A stretch of 64,000 bases of DNA from Pictodentalium vernedei (GCA_031216915.1 CM062289.1:25253533-25317532), one strand, 5' to 3'; shown: positions 43,021-54,470, counted from the stretch's first letter. The notes: generated by a model from the letters alone, not told the origin. Program-made: numbers and translations.

Positions 43021-44149
43021 TATTGTGTATTCGTGTTCTTACTCCGTAGTTAACCACAGTGTTAAAATTAACAGAAGTTACAACGGACTAGAAGTTACAA
43101 CGCATCTCTCAACCAATCATAAAGCAGTATTTCATTCCATTTTGGAAAAGAAAGTAAATTTACATCTGGAAGTAAATCTTCTGTATTTTCAGGTTCCGAC
43201 GCTCTTGATGGTTCCTATTCCATTTCGTTCTTGAATGCTACCTAATGGCATTTTACACAACAAGACAGTATTAAATTCCGTCGTGTGTATGCTCACTTAT
43301 CCTAGGGCTGTAGGGCTTCGAAACGGCAAACATAAATCGGGGTTATAAACAATTACTCGGAGTATCTACGAGAGCCAATAACTGACAGCTTATTGTCAAC
43401 TTATTCAGGCCTTTAAATTGGTCAGTAGTAGGAGAAATGTTTTCTTTAAATGTAGTCATTGCTGCTTTGAACCAGTCATGACTAGATTTGATGAAAAAAA
43501 TCATCTAAATTTAAGCCCAAGAATCATGGATGCAAACATCCATTCAATTTACAAAGGGGTAATTTGCTTTAAAAAATGCCCAAATTATATTTATGTCAGT
43601 GGCTAGACATCCTACGGTGAGCGGAAATATCCGCCAGTAGCATGTAAGCAGTTAATCCTGCGGGGCCCAATTCCAACTCTTTTACTGCGACAAAACAACA
43701 TGTAATCTCTGCTGTAATCTCTGCTCTGGGTAATCTCGAAGTTACATTTTGAGTGCCCCTGCAGTGTGTTTTTAGGCAAGACAAGTCTTGGCTTCCTAGT
43801 ATATCGACTGCCAAGATTTGTCAAGAGAGAACTGCAGAGGTAAACTTTTCGAGAAACATCTGCAAAGCGACAGGATGTAGATTTTCAACGTATTTAAATC
43901 ACTTATTCGCTTATAAAATTGGGCAAAAAAGTATAAAAATCAAACTAAACTATCTGTTATGGCCTCTAATTTGAGAACAACCCTGAAAGTTTGGTCAGAG
44001 GCAGCGGAAGTTCAATAAAGATGGAGGGGCACAACTTTTCAAAGTTACCATAGTTAGGCCCAGTGGTAGAAAAATTACAATTATATATCAGTAAATGTAC
44101 AGTGACATACTATAGTCTCTCGTTTAGATGAGCATGCCGCAGTGTGGTT
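43021..44149. other. no gene supported
   Basis: Frames of 60-73 codons on both strands without domains. A short direct repeat GTAATCTCTGCT occurs at 43695-43730. Confidence 0.3.
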
Positions 44150-44550
44150 ACTGTCCTGTCCATTTCTTCTACTTCAGCCATCTACCAACCCGAAGGCTAG
44201 CCTTACTGTAGATATGAAGGCTAGCCTTACTGTAGATATGAAGGCTAGCCTTACTGTAGATATAAAGGCTAGCCTTACTGTAGATATGAAGGCTACCCTT
44301 ACTGTAGATATAAAGGCTAGCCTTACTCTAGATATGAAGGCTACCCTTACTGTAGATATAAAGGCTAGCCTTACTGTAGATATGAAGGCTAGCCTTACTG
44401 TAGATACAAAGGTTAGCCTTACTGTAGATATAAAGGCTAGCCTTACTGTAGATATGAAGGCTAGCCTTACTGTAGATATGAAGGCTAGCCTTACTGTAGA
44501 TATGAAGGCTAGCCTTCGGGTTGGAAGATGGATGAAATAGAAGAAACGAG
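44150..44550. mobile_element. foldback element with 24-bp palindromic satellite
   Basis: Ends TTCTTCTACTTCAGCCATCT ACCAACCCG and the inverse CGGGTTGGAAGATGGATGAA ATAGAAGAA form inverted termini of about 33 bp with a few mismatches. Between them are about 13 units of AAGGCTAGCCTTACTGTAGA TAT(G/A); each unit holds the palindrome AAGGCTAGCCTT. Because 24 is a multiple of 3, the array is open in several frames on both strands, which is not evidence of a gene. Confidence 0.85.
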
Positions 44551-45345
44551 CCGAAGCAACCAAATGTGCGATTCTTTTGCCAAATGTTGCTTGGATTTTC
44601 AAATAATATATTACAGGAATGCGTGTATATTAACACGTTTGCGTGCGCCCATTTTAAATCATTGTGTAAACGCGCAACATGTATGTGAAATAAAAGTGGA
44701 GTGGCACGTGTCCGCTGTGCCCACCTGGTTCACTGACAGAACAAAGGACGTGGCTAGTGGAGATGTGGAGGGATTTATATCGCCTAAAATTTCAAAAGTT
44801 GGAAATTCGGTGATGCACACTCCAAAAGTAACCAAAAGTGATTTTCCTATTTTTTTTAATCAAATTCTTTGACTTTTCCAATCAGCTGACAAGAATTTCC
44901 AACTCGACCCAATCAGCTGACAAAAATTTCAGAAACTCCGACTCGAAATCCGGTTCTTCGAATTCATCGTTCCGTTTCTCCGACTCGGAGAAGTCACAGG
45001 GAAGGAGTAGGTATTGCTTGAATAGGTGTCAGTCTATAGTTCTTTTGTAGTCTGGTAAGTGTAAGGGAAAGTCATGTCCCTACCTGATGAAATGCATTTA
45101 TCTTGTGGATAAAATGACTGGATTAAAGCCAGAGGGAGGCCTCAGAATCAATTTCAGGAGGTTCAAAAATTAAACATTTAAACACCCCGGACCCCCACTA
45201 TCTAGGGGGATACCCCCTCTTGAACTTTTCAGAAATTGTAACAAACACACTATTGTGGAAAATGCTGCACAAGAACTTGAGCAAAATTTAAAAGCATAGG
45301 TAGTATACTATGCACTTTTCAGCAATATTTGGATAATCTCATGGA
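44551..45345. other. no gene supported
   Basis: 44880-45000 has a short duplicated CAATCAGCTGACAA block. No domain in the 114- and 70-codon frames. Confidence 0.3.
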
Positions 45346-46646
45346 TGATCTCATATGACGTCATAGTCACGTGACCCAGTAGCATCATATTGGCTTGCTA
45401 TGGTAGTCCGCGTAAGCGGCGATATTGTGATATCATTACCATAGTGATGAGTGTTGTCAGTGCGAATACACAGCGCGTGTCATAAAGGTGACGCGTGTTT
45501 CTGTCGTCCATTTTGTATACTGGAGGGCGCCATCTTGGTTTCTATTGTAGCACGTGATTGTCATTTGACCCAAAACCCTCTTATAGGACAGGAGTGTATT
45601 CGGAGAGTGTGTTCCTTTGTATTCGAATAAATCTAATTACCCAAATAGATCCGACAAGCACGCCAAATCACCAAAATCTACCGAAACAGCCTTGGCGAAG
45701 CCCCATTTTGGGCTTATAATATTCGCACGTAGTGCTATACGTTGCATTCGATTGTATAAGAGTAAATCTAATAACCCAGAATCCTCGGTTCCTTCGTAGA
45801 ATTACCACAAACAACCCAACAAATTGTGCTAGTTCGAATTCTTTCGTAACCCTCTTCTCTACTTCTATCATTTGTATTTGTTTCTCCGTCTATCCAACCC
45901 TGTTCGTTTGTTCTGGCGTATATAACAGTAGAGTAGAAGAGCTTATCAGTAAGATTAGTGTTTCTAGTTGTTGTTACTATATTTAGCTTTCCGGCCTGTT
46001 CTTGATATTTCTAGCCCTGTTTCGAGTAGTGATGTTCCAGTTTCTTATTTCATTTAACCAGATCATCCAATCAGTTCAGTTTACTGCAACTGACTAACCA
46101 ATCGAATCATCCCATTTGTCTAAACCTCACCCACTGTCACATCGTTCTCTAATACAAGGGTACCTAAGAATAAGTACAAGAGTCAATCAAGCAGTAACTC
46201 GAACACACATTGCTCGGACGACTCGAATTCCTTCGAACAAATGAGCTATAGAGTAATTGCTTGGTTGTTTGACTCCACATATGACTCTTACGCTTGTCTC
46301 GAAAAAAAGGGATTCCTTAACCACAGTCGTTTTCAAAAAAGATTCTCATAGTGGGATTACAATATAACTATATATACTCCTATACCGCTCCTGGTAGTCT
46401 TACCATAGGCTTCCATCTTGTGTTGAACTATCTGTCCTTCGATTATCCTCTATTGTAGTCACCCAATATTGTAGTCTTCTACCACCCGTAAAGATGTGTC
46501 CCACTACTGCCTTGTACCATTAAAACTGGCTGCTACTATTTTGCCCCGTGCTAGTCCCTCCATTACTAATGGCACTACTACAGCGCTTAGTGCCTATCAT
46601 TACATTATTGCTGCTACGAGTCCCAGTTCATATCATTATTAAAGTA

Positions 46647-46721
46647 AATTCGTCTCCTGAGTGCTAGATTGTTCTATGTCCCCTATGGGACATAGAACAT
46701 TCTAGCACTCAGGTGACGAAT
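46647..46721. repeat. hairpin, 'GTTCTATGTG' family copy 2
   Basis: AATTCGTCTCCTGAGTGCTA GATTGTTCTATGTCCC pairs with GGGACATAGAACATTCTAGC ACTCAGGTGACGAATT; two mismatches and a tiny loop. Confidence 0.8.
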
Positions 46722-46954
46722 TGTCGTTCACTACTAGAAGTAGTCGAATACAGTCTATTTGATCTAACGACTTTTTATACCTATTCAAAGTGCCCCTATT
46801 GAGCAGTTACTGAAAAAGTCATTGCTCAAACGACTCGAATCCTATCGAGCAAATGAGCTATAGAGCTATTGCTCATAATTACTCAATGAGCAAATGATCT
46901 TTCGACTCTTCGACTCATTTTGGAAAAAAGGAATTCTATGGACTAAAAGGGATT

Positions 46955-47372
46955 CTATAAGTAGGGTGTCATTCTGCAAGTGAGGTGTCATTCTGTAAGT
47001 GAGGTGTCATTCTGTAAGTGAGGTATCATTCTGTAAGAGGGGTGTCATTCTGTAAGTGATGTGTCATTCTGTAAGTGTGGTATCATTCTGTAAGAGGGGT
47101 GTCATTCTGTAAGTGGGGTGTAATTCTCTAATCGGGGTGTCATTCTGTAAGTGAGGTGTCATTCTGTAAGTGATGTATCGTTCTGTAATCTGTAAGTGAG
47201 ATGTCATTCTGTAAGTGGGGTGTCATTCTGTAAGTGGGGTATCATTCTGTAAGTGAGGTGTTATTCTGTAAGTGAGCTGTTCTGTAAGTGGGGTGTCATT
47301 CTGGAAGTGTGGTGTCATTCTGTAAGTGGGTGTCATTCTGTAAGTGGGGTGTTATTCTGTAAGTGGGGTGTC
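46955..47372 (+). repeat. ~20-bp minisatellite
   Basis: About 20 units of GTGTCATTCTGTAAGTGAG with point changes (GGGG, GATG, TGTGG). Confidence 0.9.
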
Positions 47373-47419
47373 GAAAAACGTGAATGAGCTAATGAGTGTC
47401 CGTCCAGGTAATTTACAAA

Positions 47420-47520
47420 TTGGACAGTTAAAAAAAACCACTTCAACAAAACCATATCAAACCCCCTCATTGGAGGCCGTCTCATGATATGTTTTGTTGA
47501 AATGGTTTTGAAAATTTTCA
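47420..47520. repeat. hairpin with ~22-bp arms
   Basis: CCACTTCAACAAAACCATAT CA pairs with TGATATGTTTTGTTGAAATGG; the loop contains CCCCCTCATTGGAGG. Confidence 0.65.
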
Positions 47521-47797
47521 AAAGATAATTAAATTACGAAATTTTGATATCGTGTGGGTTGGGTAAAAGGATAAAAGCTGTTTACCCCTTTCAGCACTGG
47601 GCTTCTCAATGCTAACGTCCGAGAGTACATTATCCAGGTAAAGTAGACGAATGTATTGTGTGAGAAGTTTTAGCAATAATTTAGTCCTGCAACCTTGAAG
47701 TGCTGTAACATTCCTTTATATCTGATTCCTATTAATAATCTGAAATGTATTGTGTCATCTTGCCATCGAATAACATTTCTTTGTTTCGTAAAATTCT

Positions 47798-48056
47798 TTA
47801 CGGTTTGAAAGAATCGGGTCTTCTGACAACTTCTGTAGTTCTTATTCTTCTTGGTTTCGGTGTTTTGGGCTCATAAACTGGCGTTTGCCCGACATGGTGT
47901 TTTTTCGCCAAATTTGATGGCCTGACCAAAAGCTCATATTCATCAGAGGGAAGGATTTGAAGATCGCTAGTTAACTGCCGTACTCGAATGCAATTCTTTG
48001 GGTCAATGCAACAAGAGCAGTTTCGTTTTCCATATTTGTATCGTGCTACAATTCTC
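47798..48056 (-). CDS. 3'-terminal coding exon of a host gene, unidentified
   Basis: On minus, ACATTACTAATCTCAG (branch-point-like TACTAAT plus CAG acceptor) precedes one spare base and then 85 open codons to a TAA at 47798. The protein part reads RIVARYKYGKRNCSCCIDPK, then LTSDLQILPSDEYELLVRPS, and ends with a basic PKTPKPRRIRTTEVVRRPDS FKP. It has four cysteines near the start (CSCC..C), a hydrophilic middle and a basic, Pro-rich tail. Stops lie just upstream of the acceptor in this frame. The composition is that of a real protein, small and soluble with no membrane segment. I do not recognise the family and did not find the preceding exon with confidence; it should lie at higher coordinates. 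Confidence 0.6.
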
Positions 48057-48319
48057 CTGAGATTAGTAATGTCTTAAGAGTAAAATACTGTGCTTGGGAA
48101 ATTAGTCACCTGTTATTGAAAGATAAGATAACACCTCTCCTTGCACATAAAACTGAAAAGACCATTGGCAGGTTTACTACTGAGATTATCAGTCGAATTA
48201 CTGTTTATAAACAACGTTACTCTCGTTAAGGATAAAGCAAGATGAAGGAACACGTTCTTGTGATTATTTTGTTTCTTTTTCAAGGTAATTGTATTATCAA
48301 GTGTTCTTAAACCATTCAC
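48057..48319. other. presumed intron sequence, nothing else seen
   Basis: No repeat family; the 68-codon minus frame here is not supported. Confidence 0.3.
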
Positions 48320-48545
48320 TATAAGTTGCGTAGCACCCTGCCACTACCTGTACGTATGAAAGTGGCACAAACCGCTGTGCCACTATCATACATACAGGTA
48401 ATGGCTGGGTGCTTGCTCGTCCATTGTCAGATATCTGTTTTGATTCCGGCTTCAATGTGCCCCGACCTGAGGTAAACCCAGAAACAATTCAGATAACAAT
48501 TCAGATTGGAGAATAAGAGGGATGGGCTGAGAAGACTTTTTATTT
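48320..48545 (+). repeat. dispersed repeat 'D' (copy 1) with hairpin
   Basis: A stem GCCACTACCTGTACGTATGA pairs with TCATACATACAGGTAATGGC. Following CGACCTGAGGTAAACCCAGA, AACAATTCAGATTGGAGAAT and ACTTTTTATTTTGTGGTTAA recur at 50300-50510. Confidence 0.8.
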
Positions 48546-48643
48546 TGTGGTTAAAGAATCTACATAGGGGAGCCATGCCCCCGGCCCCAAATCCACCTTC
48601 CCCCAATAATTATAAAATTTCTGCGATCTGTGTGAGACTTCAA

Positions 48644-48841
48644 TTAACCCTTTACCCAACGCTATTCACAAAAATTGACATTCAATTTTCATTTTGTTTT
48701 CATTTTTGCCTCAAAAACATAGCGAGCTCGTTCCAGTGAGGGGTCATAAGCTATGTTTTTGAGGCAAAAATGAAACAAAATAGTTACTGAATTATTTTGT
48801 TTGCAAGTGTCGACTGCTTTTCATCTTGGGTAAAGAGTTAA
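48644..48841. mobile_element. TTAA-flanked MITE (copy 5)
   Basis: TTAACCCTTTACCCAACGC left, CTTGGGTAAAGAGTTAA right, 198 bp. Inner arms CATTTTTGCCTCAAAAACAT AG and CTATGTTTTTGAGGCAAAAA TG are perfect. Confidence 0.8.
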
Positions 48842-49239
48842 TTAAATTATAGATGACATACAACTGAGCCACCGCCCCCTCCCCCGCCCCCCGAAAAATG
48901 TTGATATAAAGTGATTTTATGGATTCATAAATGTTAAAATTATTGTATGAGTGCAATATTATATTGGCATTCGTTACATAGGTAATAATTTTCAAAAAGT
49001 CAGTGATACCAATTGTTCAGTATCAAAGTCGTTATACAAATACAGGTTTGCACTTCTAGCATTTGATTATTCGAGGAATCTTCCGAGCATTACCCATATT
49101 TCGAAGACAAAAGTATGGATAATGCGGGCAATATAAATATCATTATCATTCATTGAAAAAAGTAACGTATGGTAACGTAATTTCCAGCTGTCAAATTACT
49201 GTTATCTTGTCATTCGCCATCTTGTCATCCGCCATCTTG
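48842..49239. other. no gene seen
   Basis: A+T-rich unique sequence with a CCCCCTCCCCCGCCCCCC patch at 48875. Confidence 0.3.
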
Positions 49240-49575
49240 GGCCTCCACCTTGGGTCCCAATAGGCTTTGGGTACAGGGAGGGAGGGGGAGCCCTCCCACT
49301 TTATGCATTATGGTAGCCACGTCACAGATATCATGGGGGAAGCCTCCATCCTGGGCACAGTGCCCAATAGGCTTTGGGTACAAGGAGGGGCAAAGGGGGT
49401 TCAAATAGGTTTAAGGGGTTCTGGGAGAGATGAGGCCTAACAGCTTTTGGGCGCAGGGAGGGTGCCTAACTGGCTTTGAGCGCAGGGAGGGTGAAGGTGG
49501 ACTAACGGGCCTGGCACAGGGAGGGGCGAGGGGAGCCTAAAAGGGCCTGGGCACTTTGGGCGCGGGGTCAGGGTG
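49240..49575 (+). repeat. degenerate G-rich tandem repeat
   Basis: CCAATAGGCTTTGGGTACAG GGAGGG recurs in decaying form about six times (GGCTTTGAGCGCAGGGAGGG, GGGCCTGGGCACTTTGGGCG). Confidence 0.7.
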
Positions 49576-50289
49576 TCAGGTGGTGGTCAGGGTAAACCTA
49601 CATGAAAAGGCCATCTCCTACTGCTCTACTGTTATCTACTTCTGTATATCATATGTTTTCTTGTGGTTCTGATGTTAGTTGGCTATCATCAATCACACAA
49701 CTTCTTTCGAGTATATGTTATTAATGAGAATAAGGGGAGGTGGAAACAAAGACGTGTTTGCGGTCGCGGGAGTCTATGGTATGCAGTAACAGATAGTTTA
49801 ATAGTCTTTTGATGTGTGTTTGGGGACCACTGTATAAGCCGTATGGGTTCCAGGTCCCTACACAATGTGTGGAGAGAATTGATGTTCGTCTCAAGTTTTG
49901 GAATACAAGAAAGTAATAGGCTCTACATGTACCTTCTGTGCGACATTCAAATGTTGTGTTCTTGATTGTGTATCCCATTGTCGCGCAAGACTGGTATTGC
50001 CGATCATTGGAATGTAACATAAATACCATCAGTGATCCATCTTAGGCACTGTTGATGTAGTTTCGCAGGTACTCGTACCTGTGAGCAGTAACCTACAGGC
50101 TACTTGAAGGTAGGCTGTTAGCATTAAATCTTTGCAGTTTAATGCCAGTCGCACAAGCAAAGGCTTCATAATGACAAGTCAGAAGTGTGGGGGTGGGGGG
50201 GGGGGGGTGGGAAATAAAGACTAAAGACCTGCTTGGTAAAGAATTCAATAGTATGCTACCAGATTCGACAGTATGTTTGATTCTTCGTG
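49576..50289. other. no gene supported
   Basis: A 102-codon minus frame (49721-50029) lacks any recognised motif or splice context. G run at 50191-50210. Confidence 0.3.
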
Positions 50290-50515
50290 TCTATTATGGT
50301 GTCATACAAACCGTTGTGCCACTATCATGCGTACAGGTAGTGGCAGGGTGCCTGCTCGTCCGTTGTCAGATATCTGTAGTGATCCCGGCATCAATATGCC
50401 CCGACCTGAGGTAAACCCAGAAACAATTTTGGTAACAATTCAGATTGGAGAATAGGAGGGTGGATGGACTAAGAGGACTTTTTATTTTACGGTTAAAGAA
50501 TCTACATTTCGCTGC
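50290..50515 (+). repeat. dispersed repeat 'D' (copy 2)
   Basis: ACAAACCGTTGTGCCACTAT CATGCGTACAGGTAGTGGC, CGACCTGAGGTAAACCCAGA AACAATT, ACTTTTTATTTTACGGTTAA AGAATCTACAT as at 48390-48560; about 90% alike. Confidence 0.8.
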
Positions 50516-50649
50516 AAGGCCTTTGGACCCCAGTCAGACCCGAATGTTGAATCTGTAGCATGTCTGCATGTGGGTATGCGGAACAAAAGTGGCATGAGAG
50601 AGAGAGAGATGGGGGCCACGGACTGCCTTAGGTTTGCGCTACCCCGTTA

Positions 50650-51062
50650 GATAAATACACAGACCGACAGACGGGCGTGTCGTTCTGTGTTTATTACACT
50701 CCTTCACGTCTATAAAAACAATTATTAGAAGGACACTCAGCAATTCATTTGACAACTATCAACATTTTATCCCCAAACAAATTTGCGTTGGGAACACGTG
50801 TTACTATTTCGCCTCCTGAGTTCCAATGTGTTCTGTGTATCTATTTGGCATATAGAATACACTGGAACTCATGGGGCGATTATTAACTATCACTAGGGAT
50901 TCAAATTGTAATTGCGGTGCACGATTTGTAGAAAATTCCAGTGAAATTTCGCTTCTATTTTAAAATCAACGTCAACGATTGTGTGCGGAACAGACAGTTA
51001 TTTTCCGCATGGTTTAGTGTTGCTGCAGATGGGGATTTCATAGAACAGGTGTGTAATGAATT
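50650..51062 (+). repeat. dispersed repeat 'E' (copy 1), contains 'GTTCTATGTG' hairpin
   Basis: TTCACGTCTATAAAAACAAT TATTAGAAGGA, GAGTTCCAATGTGTTCTGTG hairpin (50808-50880), GTGCACGATTTGTAGAAAAT TCCAGTG, TTTAGTGTTGCTGCAGATGG GGATTTCATAGAACAGG. Same order at 53998-54470. Confidence 0.8.
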
Positions 51063-51581
51063 AGATGAGAAAATTGCCACAACAAATCCAAAGAAAGAAT
51101 GAACACAATAAAACGGAGGGCAGTAACTAATAAAACGAGGGAATTTAATTTTTAGGTTTTTTTCCTCTGATGAATCAGTGCAACATTGACAGTAGGCACA
51201 GAGAACACATTGGAGCTCAGGGGACGAAATGGTAATAGATTTTAAAAGCAGTCCCAAACTGGTCTGCGATTCCAGAAAATCAAGGGGTGCAAAAAATGGC
51301 CCTCCTCATTTTTTTCTAGGCGTGCAGTAGGCGTGCAGCACTCCTGCAATCCTAAAGAATGCCAGGCTTGGATAAAACAACAGAAGTGGCAGTATTGCGG
51401 ATGTGTAAATACGGACAACTCTTTCGGAATGGTAGTATCGGACAACAGCTAAATACTTGAAGTGTTTATAGGGACAGGTGGAGAGCAACAACTAATAAAA
51501 CGTTTTTGAGGCCGCGGAAATCTAATTGTTTAGGATTTTTTACATCTGATGAAGTCAATACACTATTTTCTCTATCTATAG
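51063..51581. other. no gene; half hairpin at 51190-51232
   Basis: GGCACAGAGAACACATTGGA GCTCAGGGGACGAAAT is one arm of the GTTCTATGTG hairpin family without its partner. Minus frames here have no domain. Confidence 0.4.
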
Positions 51582-51676
51582 TGGTTGCTGGACAGGAGTG
51601 CAGAGTTGGTTTTCAAAAACATGGAAATAAATGTTATAAGCTTGTACTGGATGCTGCAACATGGCCTGAAGGTAGG
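51582..51676 (+). CDS. C-type lectin domain, first exon of the fold (orphan)
   Basis: TTTTCTCTATCTATAG precedes an exon read VVAGQECRVGFQKHGNKCYK, then LVLDAATWPEGR, followed by a strong GTAAGT donor at 51677. The pattern C-x-x-G-F-x-x-H-G-x-x-C-Y-K...A-x-T-W is the N-terminal loop of C-type lectin-like domains, which bind sugars or other ligands outside the cell. Later exons with the WIGL and WND-type motifs were not found in the window. It may be part of a host gene with long introns, or a lost exon. Confidence 0.55.
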
Positions 51677-51935
51677 GTAAGTATTCGATATATGTAACTT
51701 TGAAATATATCTCTTCTAGCTTTTTCGAAATATGCCACTTTGGCATCGATATTGCGTAGGTGTATAATGTAGAGAGATACAAGTCCATTGTGCACTGAAG
51801 ATTGTTACACAAGAGGCACTCATGGTGATCATTGCCTTTTCGACCTCTCATCCATACGCGTGAAAATCAAATAAACTGTACGAGTTCTATCAAAGTATTA
51901 ACCATTTTACAGTGAAAACCTGATGGTATTGTTTG

Positions 51936-53226
51936 TAGGGATGTGGACCGGACCGCAAAAACCCCGGTACGGTCCGTGGTCCACGGTCGGACCGCGGACC
52001 GGACAGGACCGCCGTCATTAGAGCGCTTTGGACACATGGTGGGCCGGTACTGGACCGATTCGTAGATTTTAATACATAGATGTATGTCTAGCTTTAGCAC
52101 TGTGGTTATCGATTACAATAAGCCGTTTTATAAAGTCAGACATTGCCGCTTTAGAGATTAGATGTTTAGCGGGACACATTCTAAAGCGCTTTCCATACAG
52201 CCATCTTCTTTAACTTGACAGCTTGAAACCAGGACAAAAACAACGATCCTTGATGAAACGAATAATCGTTTTACAGAAGTATCCTCTTTAACCTTTGATC
52301 TCTGAAATAACAATGTCTGAAATTACGAAACCGCTTATACAATTACCATGTTCTCGACATTTGGCCCTTTATCTGACACATTGAGTAATTTCTGTAATAC
52401 CCTATGCGTAAGATATAGGCCTAAATGTCGAGAACATGGTAGTTGTATAAGTGGTTTCGTAATTCCAATGGGTAATGGTATGCATATTGCTAATGACAAT
52501 GACTGATGCCAGACAAGATAGCGAATTAGGAATTACCATGTCAAGTTGTCAACTAGCCCTCATAGGCTCATATACATTTCAATGTACTGAAGATAGGTTG
52601 CAAATCGCCATATAGCCTATAGTTGCCAATATCCAACTCCAAGTCGCTACATCCAATACCGAATACCGGTACGCATACCTGCATGTTGGAAATTGACCAA
52701 TCTATCAGGAATACGTCAGGTGCCAATGCAAAGAACAAAACATTTTTATGCTGAAAGATTTGGAGTACTTGCACTCTCTGTCTTTAAGTTCTTAACCCAA
52801 TCATGTACTATATGAAGATTTGGAGCATTTGGACTATCTATCTTTAAGTTCTTAACCCAATCATATAATATGTGACATATGGTATATGATTGGGTTAAGA
52901 ACTGAAAGATAGATGATGCAAATGCTCCAAGTCTTTCATCAAGTCTGCAGTTCACGTTTCCGCTATCCTCCACATGCTATATGACATATAGCGTGTGCAG
53001 GATAGCAGGAAACGTGAACTACAGACCCCACAATGAGCCACAGTCACAAGTTGAAACCACGTTTATTTGTTCTCTAACTTCTTTATAATGATGGATATGA
53101 GAAAATATTTCAAAATACACTACACATTTCCACAAGAATATCGGATTGCGATGGACCGGACCGGACTGGACCACCTCTCCCCTGGACCGGACCACCACTG
53201 GCGGTCCGATCCGGTCCGCACCTCTA
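51936..53226. mobile_element. non-autonomous hAT-type element with 8-bp target duplication
   Basis: Ends TAGGGATGTGGACCGGACCG and the inverse of TAGAGGTGCGGACCGGATCG are imperfect inverted repeats. They are flanked by the perfect 8-bp duplication ATTGTTTG (51928-51935 and 53227-53234). 8-bp duplications and such ends are typical of hAT elements (established). GGACCGGACC-type motifs cluster inside both ends, as expected for transposase binding sites. Inside are hairpins (52319-52475; 52790-53030, including a perfect ATGATTGGGTTAAGAACT pair) but no transposase. Confidence 0.85.
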
Positions 53227-53234
53227 ATTGTTTG

Positions 53235-53997
53235 GGTTCCGCTCTACAGCTTAGCACTACTGCACAGGGGTAAAAGTCTAAACTAAGGGTATATGTTGAA
53301 AACTAATGCCATATAAACTGGAGATGTACTTTTAGTAACAGATATATGATTGCATTAGGCTGCTTGTTGGACAAGAGAATTTGAAGTTTTGGTTACAGAG
53401 TTGGAGTCTGATGCATAGCAGTAAATTACCAGAGGAATTATGGGAAACGGCGGTTTCGAAAAAATTGACAACGTTTAAAATGTAATTTTTACACTTTTAC
53501 ACGGAGTTGTTACCAGACATGTTGCTAAAAAATGAAATGGAAGCATAATTTTTTTTTTTTTTTTTGGGGGGGGGGGGAACTTTTAGAAACAGGGGATGCT
53601 ATGCTCCAAGGGTAGGTAAGTGGGGGTATTTTGGAAAATTCTGCATTTGAGTCTGCTGGGTGGCTGGAAATGACTGGTTTCGGCATTTTTTCATGCAATG
53701 TTTCAGGTTGAGGCCTTGCATTTGACAGTAAATTATTTCACCCACATTCAGATTGTTTATTTCTACTTAATCAGATAGTGCTGTATGTCTTTAATGGATC
53801 TGGAAAATGTAATGCATGTTATGGGTTAGAAAACTAAGTTAAAGAGTATTCGCACTTGAAGAGAGTGTATGGCATGTCAATTTTTGGAACGGCCTGAAAA
53901 ATTGTGGAGCGGAACCTTTATGCAACACTATCTATGACAAAATGACAGACTCCAGTCGGCAGAAAAAATGTTCAGTCGGGCGAATAACTGTCGATAT
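53235..53997. other. no gene seen
   Basis: Contains a T run then G run at 53550-53577. Nothing coding. Confidence 0.3.
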
Positions 53998-54470
53998 GGT
54001 AAGTACACAGAACGACCCGCGATGGCTCAAATGCCAGGTCGATTAACCCTTTCACACATACGTGTCGTACTGATTTTATTTCACGCCTTCACGTCTATAA
54101 AAGCAATTATTAGAAGGATACTCAGCGATCCATTTGACGACTATCAACAAAAAGAACACATTTTATCGCCAACAAAATTAGCGAGAGGAACCCGTGTTAC
54201 TATTTCGACCCTCGAGTTCCAACGTGTTCTATGTGATTACCGGTTCCTAGAAAGCATTGAAACTCAGGAGAAGATTTGTAGTGATCGCTAGCGATTCAAA
54301 TTGTAATTTCGGTGCACGATTTGTCGAAAATTCCAGTGAATTTCGCTTCTTTATAAAAATAGTCTGTCAAAGATTTCTGTTCCGCACATATGTGCGGAAC
54401 GGATTTTCATTTTCCGCAATGTTTTAGTGTTACTGTAGATGGGGATTTCATAGAACAGGCATATAAAAGT
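53998..54470 (+). repeat. dispersed repeat 'E' (copy 2)
   Basis: TTCACGTCTATAAAAGCAAT TATTAGAAGGATACTCAGCG, CTCGAGTTCCAACGTGTTCT ATGTG, GGTGCACGATTTGTCGAAAA, TTTTAGTGTTACTGTAGATG GGGATTTCATAGAACAGGC. It adds a perfect TTCCGCACATATGTGCGGAA stem at 54389. Confidence 0.8.

Larger units (their letters stand above)
45346..47397 (+). mobile_element. CRE-rich dispersed repeat (copy B) with nested hairpin and minisatellite
   Basis: Starts TATGACGTCATAGTCACGTG ACCC, then GGTAGTCCGCGTAAGCGGC, GTCGTCCATTTTGTATACTG GAG, GGTTTCTATTGTAGCACGTG. Blocks CGACTCGAATTCCTTCGAAC (46220) and CGACTCGAATCCTATCGAGC (46833) correspond to those at 34612 and 56520. It carries the hairpin 46647-46721 and ends in the array at 46955. 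Confidence 0.6.

Noticed and set aside
44142-44636. Frames of 102-142 codons on both strands with 8-residue repeats
   Set aside because: A 24-bp tandem repeat is open in several frames by arithmetic; no start context or domain.
49721-50029. 102-codon minus frame
   Set aside because: No recognised motif, no splice sites of quality, and antisense to unremarkable sequence.
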